Assembly: GCA_947184155.2 (NCBI GenBank)
Contig: CAMXCT020001024.1
Span: forward strand, 511,584 to 575,583
Length of the DNA: 64,000 nt
DNA from: Cladocopium goreaui
Lineage: Eukaryota > Sar > Dinophyceae > Suessiales > Symbiodiniaceae
Reading direction: 5' to 3'
Made by a program: the position numbers and the translations under genes. The notes beneath the pieces are model-generated. The model was not told where the DNA came from. It ran no database searches and was given only the letters and a program-made list of their open reading frames with translations. Shown one piece after another: positions 57,618 through 64,000 of the stretch; positions within the stretch are counted from its first letter, which is position 1, and every line of letters begins with the position of its first letter.

Positions 57618-60135
57618 GAAGAAGAGTTTGAAGTGCGCAGCGGCCAAATCCACAGCGCACGCAAGCGGCCGCGAAGCAGCCGCGCCTCCCTGAACCAGGC
57701 GAGAAACCTGGAGTCACACCTTAGCAAACAGGACCTTAGCGAGGCAAGCGCTCAATGGCGCGCAGCCCACAAAGTTTCCTGAACTTTGGCAATCCATCGA
57801 AGACTAGAAGCACTGAACCAACCAAACCGTTTGTCCACCACGTTTATGGGGGTGAGTTTCACCGGACGGTGGGGGCAGTCCCAGACCAAGTGATGAAAGG
57901 ACGCAGGAGAAACGCGACACCCTTCCCAAAGACAAATAGGATCGAAGCCAGCACCCGCCACAGCGCAAGCCGCAGGCGACAGCACAGCCCCGCAGGCAAC
58001 CGATCTCATGGCCGCCGACTCAGACATCCAAGACCGGACTTCATCCCACTTAATGGCAAAAAGAGACTCCTCAGGAAAGGAACGCAATTCAGCCGTTTCA
58101 TGTCGATTACTCCTCAAAAAGGCTCTCCATTGCAAAAGACGCCAAGTTTCCCGCACCCTATGCAAAACAAGCATCAGACTATCAGACGTGAGATCAACCA
58201 AAGTTTGCAGAGGACCACAAGACCATTGCCAAGGACCCACCACAGAAGAACCACATTCCTTGAACCAGCCGTTTAAAGTAAACAAAACAGAACCCCGAGA
58301 AGGACGATCAACCCAGACCAAACCGCGAGAACGAAGGCGATGGACCAAACTGGAAAGACGAACCCCAATGACGCAAAAAGGATGCAGCAAACCACCATAG
58401 AGGATGCTACGGAGGTGACGATTAGCAGCAAACATGACCCTTTGAGCGACGCGGAAGCTAGCCCACAACTGCCACATAGACCCCCAAGTAGGTAAGCGCG
58501 ACACCCAGCCATAAAGCATTTTACTGAGACCGTGCGTACGCAGAGCAAGAAGCAGGAAATTGAACGGCAAACGACAGGCACCTAACAGCAAAACCGAGCG
58601 TTTAGCTTTGTCGATGCGTTCGACTTCTTTACTGGACATTTTGCGATTTGACGTAGCCGAAGAGCACCCAAGAATACAAAAATCAGGAGAAACCCGTTCA
58701 GGATAAGAAGAAGCCGCAATCAAAGAGCGACGATGTTGAGAAGACCGCCCAGAAAGCTGAATCTTACCAGGAGACTCCCGAAGGCCAACAGAAGCAGAAA
58801 AGTCAGCCCAGGCCTGAATTTTCCCAATTAACCCAACGGCTGTAGACGCCGTAAAACTACGATCATCCATGTACACCCGAGTGATACCCGAAGAATCCAC
58901 AGGACGGACGTAATTGCAACCAGCCCCCATCCAAGCGAACATAGCAACAGGGCCGAAGGGGCAGCCCTGAGGGACGCAAGCAGAGGCATGAAGGGGGGAA
59001 GAGTCAACGTGGCCTTGCCATTCCAACCAACGAAGTTGAGTCCCCCACATGCGTTCGATAACCCGACAAAGGCCTTGTGGCCAACCTCCCCGACAAAGCA
59101 ACCTCCCAGTGGCAACAGCAGACATAGTATCATATGCCTTAGAATAGTCGAGAGACGCAACATAACCCAAAGAAGAGAAGGAACCGAAGATTTCCGAAGC
59201 CGCAATTTGAGCATCAGCCCCACGCCCGGCAACCACTTCAGAGGGAAGAGAGTCAACCCAAGCCTGGACAGAAGGAGATTGAACATACGTCGAACCCCAC
59301 AATCTCCAAAAACACGCAAGGACGGTAATTGGCCTCATGTCCTGGATATGTAAACAACCATTGGTAGCCCTTTTAGGAATATTGACCATGCGAGAGTGCA
59401 ACAACTGATTAGGCACTTCACCTTTCATTTCCCAATTGACGGCAAGGAGACGGAAGCAGCTCAAGGCTGGCACAGGCAAATGCCTCAGCTCGTCCCCTTT
59501 CCAGCCATCAACACTGGCTGAACCTCCTACCATTCTTGTTCTGGCCGTTTTTACCAAACCTTCCAAGGTAGGCGGCTCCCAAGCGATTTGAACATCAGGA
59601 ATGTGAGCAGTGGCAACAAGATTCCTAGAAATGGTTTCAACGTCCTGTTGTTGGTTAGACCAGAAATCATTCCAAAAAAGATGAACCATTTGAGCCACTT
59701 CTTTGGGGTGATGAACAGTAGTCCCAAAACCCGAAACGTGGTCGACCTGAGGAGCAGTGCGGGCCTTCAACCATCGACCCAAGCTTTTGGGGTCCTCCAA
59801 AATGTTGGTTTTCCATCGTTGCAGCCTGTCAGACCGAACCTGACGCTCAGCATCATCCAACTGTGCTTTGGTTCTGAGAATTTCATCATTAATTTGATCC
59901 CTGATCGTAGGAGAAAATTCAAGACCAAGTTTCAGAAATAACGAATCAACAACATGTCTATGCTGATACCAGCCCCGAGGCCGGCCAAGAAAACGGCGAA
60001 GTTCGAACAACCTCGCGAGGCGCTTCCGGTGTTTCAACAGCCGCATGGATCCAGGAGCAGAAATATTTTTAGTCCTAGACCAAGTGGCAGGTTTCCACTG
60101 AGGCAAATGGCCCTTTGAACAGCCGTGATTCAACC
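57618..60135 (-). mobile_element. 5'-truncated LINE-type retrotransposon inserted in copia pol
   Basis: A 2518-bp insertion lies between two exact copies of a 15-bp target site. It carries only the 3' part of a non-LTR element: a reverse transcriptase ORF without the usual upstream endonuclease, and a 134-bp GC-rich 3' untranslated segment. There is no poly(A) tail; the minus-strand end reads CTTCAAACTCTTCTTC. It lies in the same orientation as its host element. Removing it with one copy of the target site rejoins the codons of copia RNase H (FSPRS followed by IKGVF) with no change of frame, so it landed in an intact stretch of coding sequence. Confidence 0.93.
57752..60133 (-). CDS. LINE reverse transcriptase fragment, 793 codons open
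   Basis: The frame is open from the insertion border, so the listed start is not a true initiator. Motifs of non-LTR reverse transcriptases appear in order: GSASVDGWKGDELRHLP (about 204-220), MRPITVLACFWRLWG (266-280), SLDYSKAYDT (327-336), ACVPQGCPFGP (385-395), the catalytic YMDD (421-424) and LRESPGKIQLSG (about 445). A C-terminal Cys-His cluster (CLWEGC, HHLVWDCP) near residue 750 matches the zinc knuckle found after RT in many LINEs. No apurinic endonuclease domain and no RNase H are present. The frame has no internal stop, so the insertion is relatively recent. The clade within the LINEs is not determined. Confidence 0.92.
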   Translation of the reverse strand: MNHGCSKGHLPQWKPATWSRTKNISAPGSMRLLKHRKRLARLFELRRFLGRPRGWYQHRHVVDSLFLKLGLEFSPTIRDQINDEILRTKAQLDDAERQVRSDRLQRWKTNILEDPKSLGRWLKARTAPQVDHVSGFGTTVHHPKEVAQMVHLFWNDFWSNQQQDVETISRNLVATAHIPDVQIAWEPPTLEGLVKTARTRMVGGSASVDGWKGDELRHLPVPALSCFRLLAVNWEMKGEVPNQLLHSRMVNIPKRATNGCLHIQDMRPITVLACFWRLWGSTYVQSPSVQAWVDSLPSEVVAGRGADAQIAASEIFGSFSSLGYVASLDYSKAYDTMSAVATGRLLCRGGWPQGLCRVIERMWGTQLRWLEWQGHVDSSPLHASACVPQGCPFGPVAMFAWMGAGCNYVRPVDSSGITRVYMDDRSFTASTAVGLIGKIQAWADFSASVGLRESPGKIQLSGRSSQHRRSLIAASSYPERVSPDFCILGCSSATSNRKMSSKEVERIDKAKRSVLLLGACRLPFNFLLLALRTHGLSKMLYGWVSRLPTWGSMWQLWASFRVAQRVMFAANRHLRSILYGGLLHPFCVIGVRLSSLVHRLRSRGLVWVDRPSRGSVLFTLNGWFKECGSSVVGPWQWSCGPLQTLVDLTSDSLMLVLHRVRETWRLLQWRAFLRSNRHETAELRSFPEESLFAIKWDEVRSWMSESAAMRSVACGAVLSPAACAVAGAGFDPICLWEGCRVSPASFHHLVWDCPHRPVKLTPINVVDKRFGWFSASSLRWIAKVQETLWAARH

Positions 60136-60150
60136 ATCGACCGTGGGGAA
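60136..60150. repeat. Target-site duplication, copy 2 (15 bp)
   Basis: ATCGACCGTGGGGAA, identical to 57603-57617. It marks the 5' border of the LINE insertion. Confidence 0.95.
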
Positions 60151-62826
60151 AACATTGAAATCATACATTCTCCCTCTTTCTCACGTCCTACGAACTCGTA
60201 GTCGGTGATGGCTTCACGGATTTCGACGGATTCGATGTTGTAGTCGGACTCATAGGGACCATAAACCCTGAAGAAAGTCTTGCCAGTCCACTCCACATTG
60301 ATCGGGTAGTCAACTTTGACCTTCCAATTGTCCTGCATGAAGTCAACCATTCCGTCCTTTAGCATCACGGTGGTTCGAGCACATCCGATACGCTTAAGGT
60401 TAATGGGTGACTTGGACATGTCAATGGGTGTGAACAAATGTGACCTTGGTTTTGTGTGGACTCGGATAAGCAACCTTCTACTTCTCATGAATTGCCAGTA
60501 TTCCCCATTGGGTTCTTTTTGGGTTTCAATGTCATGCCTTGGCAAACCTCCCGGAATGCTGTCTTTTGCTGTTCTCTCCCCCCCCGCGTTCTGGAGGTAT
60601 GCCCACAAACCGGAGGAAGGTAGACCGACAGCTCTGAGGGATACGTTTGCACTCACAACTTCACTTTCAGTGCTTGACATTGCAACGGCAGTTTGTTTCT
60701 TACTGAATGCTGTGAGCGGGAAGTACGTGTTGGGTCCAACTAGAACTAACAAACAACCACTGGTGGATCGATTGTCGTACTCTCCTGCATGGTCCGCATC
60801 GGCAAATAGCCAAAGCCTACATTCACTCACCTTGTCCCCTATGAAAGCTCTTTGTTTGTGATCCAGGGTGGAATTAATGTAACAAATAAGTCTGTGCAGT
60901 GCCTTGTCGCACTCTGCACTCCATTTTGTCACACGAGCTGCCAGGCCTTGAACGGCTCGCAGCAAGTCAAAACGTGCCATCCTGGCTGCAAATAGCACTT
61001 TCATAAGGACCCTTGCGGCTATTGGAGCCAATACGCCTTTGGTTTCCTTCTCATCGGCAATGGGCCGTGCAATTCTTTCTTCGTGGAATGGTGTGGAAAC
61101 TTGTTTCAAAGGCTTGGCATCCCTGCCAGCAAGTGATAGATATCGATCAACACATGATTTCAGGAAAGGCTCCATATCATATGTGAAAGTAGTCACAGGC
61201 TTTTGCATGCAGGGCTGGTTCTCAAACAGTTGGTCCATATACGAGAAACCTTCCGCTCTAGCTTTCTTTTTGGCTCCGGACTTGTCCCTCTTGATGGTAG
61301 CCATTGCAGCCTTTGGATCTTTGCATGATGTGGGGAAGAAGTAAGTTGTGCCTACCCAAGAATCATTTAGGCTACCCCCTTTGTTCACGTTGGACCCAAT
61401 TCCAATAGTGTCCCATTGTTCAACTTCATTTCCATTGTTGTTGCATGGGATTGCATTCGTGAACCTAAATGGGGCTAAATGGCATGTCTTAACAACTTCC
61501 TCATTGGGCAAAAATAATTTCTTCCTTGGCTGCACATGGTGTCTCATGTAGACATCGTTGACGGTGTCAAGCTCCCAGAAATCCTGAGTCCTGTGGCACG
61601 CGGCGGCGGCAGGCGCGGCCGGGTCGGCCAGTGACTTGTCAAAGACATGAGCGTAAGGGTGATCCTCGACCTTGAGCTTTACGTTGTGTTGAGCTACATG
61701 GTCGCATCCAAGATATCTATTGACTTCCCCGGGAGTGTCCATGTCAATCTTTGATGCAATCAAACTCCATCCCTTCGACATGTTTTCTTTGGGGCCGGAC
61801 ATCTTAAAATCGTCAACATACACGACAAGCAACAGTTTGAGCTCTGGGTGGAAAAACACCGAAGGCCACCCTTCCGGGTCTGGCATGATAAAGCCCACTA
61901 GTTTCAACATGGCTTCACAGTATTGTTCCCAGAGTCCCCCCGAGTCGAAATGATCGGGTGGCAGTTCCACCCACGTCTCCACGCCCTTCCATAAGGCTTG
62001 AGTGTAAGCTTGCACTCCGTCATTTTGTTGGGTTATGAATCCCGGTTGAGCTCCGTAGGCATCCACCGCTTTGCCAGCTTCCATAGTGGCAGGTGAAGAA
62101 CCTAATTCAGAGAACAGTGCAACATCGGCGCTTTCGTCCTTTACGTTGTTGCCTTGAAATACTGTTCTTCCTTTGAATTTCCGGAGTTTATCTCCCTCGG
62201 GTAATTCACTTCCCTTTTCAACGCAAATCTCAAAGACTTTTCCTACGTGGACCTTCTTCCCAATCTTTTTGGCCTTGTCGGCAATGACCTTCCATTCGGC
62301 CACTGTCTCATATTGCCATGCCTTCTTCTTTACCAGTTTCTCCCACTCTACATCTAAGGCTTGCTGGGCTTTGGGATTGGCTCTAATTTCCTTTTTCCCC
62401 ACTGGCCTAGCCACCAAAGTGTTAACGGCTTTCTCCCCAGATTGGATTCCAAGCCTAATACACTTAACTCGATGCTTTTGAGGGTTCATCTGGCAAACAG
62501 GCATTGCTGGGATGAATTCGTAGGATAAACATTTTTCTAACTCATTTGGTGATTCTTTGAGAGTTCCGATCATGGGTACAGCTTTCACTCGTTTGGCGCG
62601 TTTCTTTTCCTTTTCTTCCAGGGCTAACTTTCGTTGCTCATCTGCTATTGATGCCCTTCTTTCTTTCTGAGACATTGCTTGCCATACAAATGGAGGGATG
62701 TCCTTTGGCTTACTTGAATTCTTGTATTTTCTTGCTTTAAAACCACCTGCGTCATAGAATGAGGGGTCATTGGTCCTGATTCTTTCAAGCTCCCCTGTAA
62801 TCGGATTGATTACCTCGACCTCTTCA
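60136..62826 (-). pseudogene. Copia pol, reverse transcriptase and most of RNase H
   Basis: The frame is open from about 62826 with no need for a start (EEVEVINPITGELERIRT, just before the ATG at 62675), as expected inside a polyprotein. RT landmarks are GRTVFQGNNVKDES, QNDGVQAYTQALWKG, the catalytic LLVVYVDDFKMSGP, and TPGEVNRYLGCDHV. RNase H shows LWLFADADHAGEYDNRSTSG and AFSKKQTAVAMSSTESEVVS. Between the RNase H helix ending GLWAYLQ and the conserved EDNQ (on the other side of the LINE) lies an insertion of about 140 residues not found in canonical copia (contains VHTKPRSHLFTPIDMSKSPI). The frame breaks upstream (62810-62830) relative to the integrase part. Confidence 0.9.
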
Positions 62827-63760
62827 TCAGGTACAGGTCGATTTGTTCTTTTGAGAATATTGTGACGATTACCTCATGAACCTCAATGTCCTTTTCAAGG
62901 TCTTCGACCGGAGGATCAATCTTCAAATTCTCTTCGTGGACATGCCATGATTCATCATCTTTAATGCAAGTTGTTCGAAACGGAAAGTCGGCTGCATCAA
63001 AGTCGGGAGATGGACCTATACACTGATTGTCGATGATCCGAACATTCACTTTGCAATTGGCATATTCGTACCATGCCTCCTTGTGGTCAACATGCTTGAA
63101 AAATTCTATATAACCATCCCTGGTGATAAACCGCGGATTGAACTGTTGGGCAGGTTGTCCAGCTTCAATGTCAGTGACTGTTCTTTTGGCTGGGCCTGGC
63201 TCCCGCACAGGCTGAGCGTCTTGCTCTTCCGGTGGCGGTAGTGCATCCTGGTCATCACACAGTTGGTTTGGTTTCAAGCTACCTTCTCGGATGGCATCGG
63301 CACGTTTGCGACAGGGAAACTCGATTCTCTCAGGAGTAGAAACCTTTAACACCCTCAACACCGTGACGGATTGGTCAAAATCTGCATCATTGATTTGCTT
63401 TAGAGAAGCTACTGCAAATTCCTTTCTCCAATGGAAGCCTGGATGGATAACATATCCTAGGAAGATACCGGGTTCAGAGGTCGGTTCGAACTTCATCTGC
63501 TTCTTGGGTTTCTTCCGAGGTCCAGTCCAATCGTCCACCTTACATCCAAACGGGATAAGTGGTCCTTCGAAGTCTGTCCCAAATCTCAATTTCCATGGTG
63601 TGGCCTTTCCAGTCCCATCATGTCCCATCTGGTGCTGTGTCATGCATGATGCACCAATGTCTGGCAGCATAGGGCCAGTATCCATGGTGAAGTCCTGCTT
63701 GAAGCAGATTTGCACGTGTTCCTTCCAACGTTGACCGCACGGCTTGTTCGGCGATGGCAT
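62810..63760 (-). pseudogene. Copia pol, integrase C-terminal region and linker to RT
   Basis: The frame resumes the integrase after a frameshift: TPWKLRFGTDFEGPLIPFGC and KFEPTSEPGIFLGYVIHPGF are the copia GKGY-like box, followed by an acidic linker (DQDALPPPEEQDAQPVREPG). It ends in a stop at 62810, and the following RT frame differs. Two frame changes (about 63630-63660 and about 62820-62850) therefore separate three coding blocks. Programmed frameshifting at both points is unlikely, and decay is the simpler reading. Confidence 0.85.
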
Positions 63761-64000
63761 TGGATGTTGAAATGTAATCTTTACTGATTTGATGCCTGAT
63801 CTTCATTGATCTCATAGCTGCTACAATCTCAGGGGCATTGTCACTGTAAAAGATTCCAATTTTCTCCAAGTCATCGACGAAATGTTTCATCGCCAGTGTG
63901 GTGTTGGATGTATCACGACGTGCAACAGGGTAAACATATCGAAAATCAGTGGCAACATCCTTAAATACCATTGCGACCCTGTCCCCGTCTACACCAGTTT
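63618..64000 (-). pseudogene. Copia pol, integrase catalytic core (5' part off window)
   Basis: The frame is open through the right edge. DVATDFRYVYPVARRDTS is the region after the first catalytic aspartate, which itself lies beyond 64000. The second aspartate is in IFYSDNAPE and the catalytic glutamate in AIAEQAVRSTLEGTRANLL, the D and E of the DDE triad with the copia-type spacing. The stop at 63618 follows a frame change. Confidence 0.88.

Larger units (their letters stand above)
51826..64000 (-). mobile_element. Large Ty1/copia-class retroelement with extra ORFs, 5' end off the window
   Basis: Reading 5' to 3' on the minus strand: integrase core (63618-64000), linker (62810-63760), reverse transcriptase and RNase H (60136 to about 62826), an inserted LINE fragment (57618-60135), the rest of RNase H plus a C-terminal extension (56600-57617), ORF2 (52956-56555) and ORF3 (52172-52861). 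The left limit is set by the last members of a hairpin family (51826 and 52126) and is uncertain. The IN-before-RT order defines copia rather than gypsy. The 5' LTR, primer-binding site, gag and protease would be right of 64000. No LTR could be tested, because only one end is in the window. Frameshifts and the LINE insertion make this copy non-functional. Confidence 0.8.

Noticed and set aside
56600-57727. C-terminal pol extension called as a DNA cytosine methyltransferase
   Set aside because: Only a Pro-Cys loop and a vague strand order support it; the conserved ENV and QxRxR motifs of that family were not seen.
1-64000. tRNA genes
   Set aside because: A scan by eye for the T-loop consensus GTTCGANTC found only GTTCGAAC-like words inside coding sequence, with no cloverleaf around them.

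Overview
This looks like nuclear DNA of a dinoflagellate, most likely a Symbiodiniaceae-like alga. The signs are genes cut into many short exons, introns with GC as well as GT donors and an AG|G acceptor style, nearly all recognisable exons on one strand (minus), a PPR protein of the dinoflagellate type, a sequence matching the end of the dinoflagellate spliced leader, a dinoflagellate-style Ty1/copia polyprotein, and very abundant simple and satellite repeats. No bacterial operon, tRNA, rRNA or CRISPR structure was seen. Layout: 0.2-4.9 kb holds a tyrosine aminotransferase-like gene that I could assemble from 12 short exons; one of its introns carries a 0.9 kb element with terminal inverted repeats. 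5-12 kb has scattered unidentified exons and a 34-bp minisatellite. 12.9-14.4 kb is a near-perfect palindrome with arms of about 0.7 kb. 14.7-21 kb has further minus-strand exons. 21.17-24.22 kb is an odd block saturated with AAAC/GTTT words and bounded by a 13-nt direct repeat. 24.7-28.6 kb holds a lysine/glutamate-rich unidentified gene, 28.8-31.6 kb a PPR gene, 32-40.7 kb more unidentified exons, and 41.0-41.9 kb a ubiquitin-like-domain protein. 42.4-43.3 kb is a heptanucleotide satellite. 47.9-49.2 kb is a frameshifted Merlin/ISXO2-type transposase, followed by GTAT microsatellite into which a 103-bp TA-flanked inverted-repeat element has inserted. The last 12 kb (51.8-64.0 kb) is one large, damaged copia-class retroelement on the minus strand that runs off the right edge: integrase, reverse transcriptase and RNase H, a C-terminal domain of unknown function, and then, only 44 nt after the pol stop, an unusual 1199-residue ORF that joins an SGNH-hydrolase-like domain, an acidic linker, a Tpt1/KptA (RNA 2'-phosphotransferase)-like domain and a C4 zinc ribbon. 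A third ORF follows. A 5'-truncated LINE-type element sits inside the RNase H region, flanked by an exact 15-bp target-site duplication; removing it restores the copia reading frame. The most novel signal is a set of at least 12 short hairpins in 51.8-57.3 kb. They share an invariant TCCC loop (GGGA, a GNRA tetraloop, on the coding strand), have different but always complementary 4-5 bp stems, and occur in all three reading frames. Exon boundaries outside the aminotransferase and part of the PPR gene are estimates made by eye.
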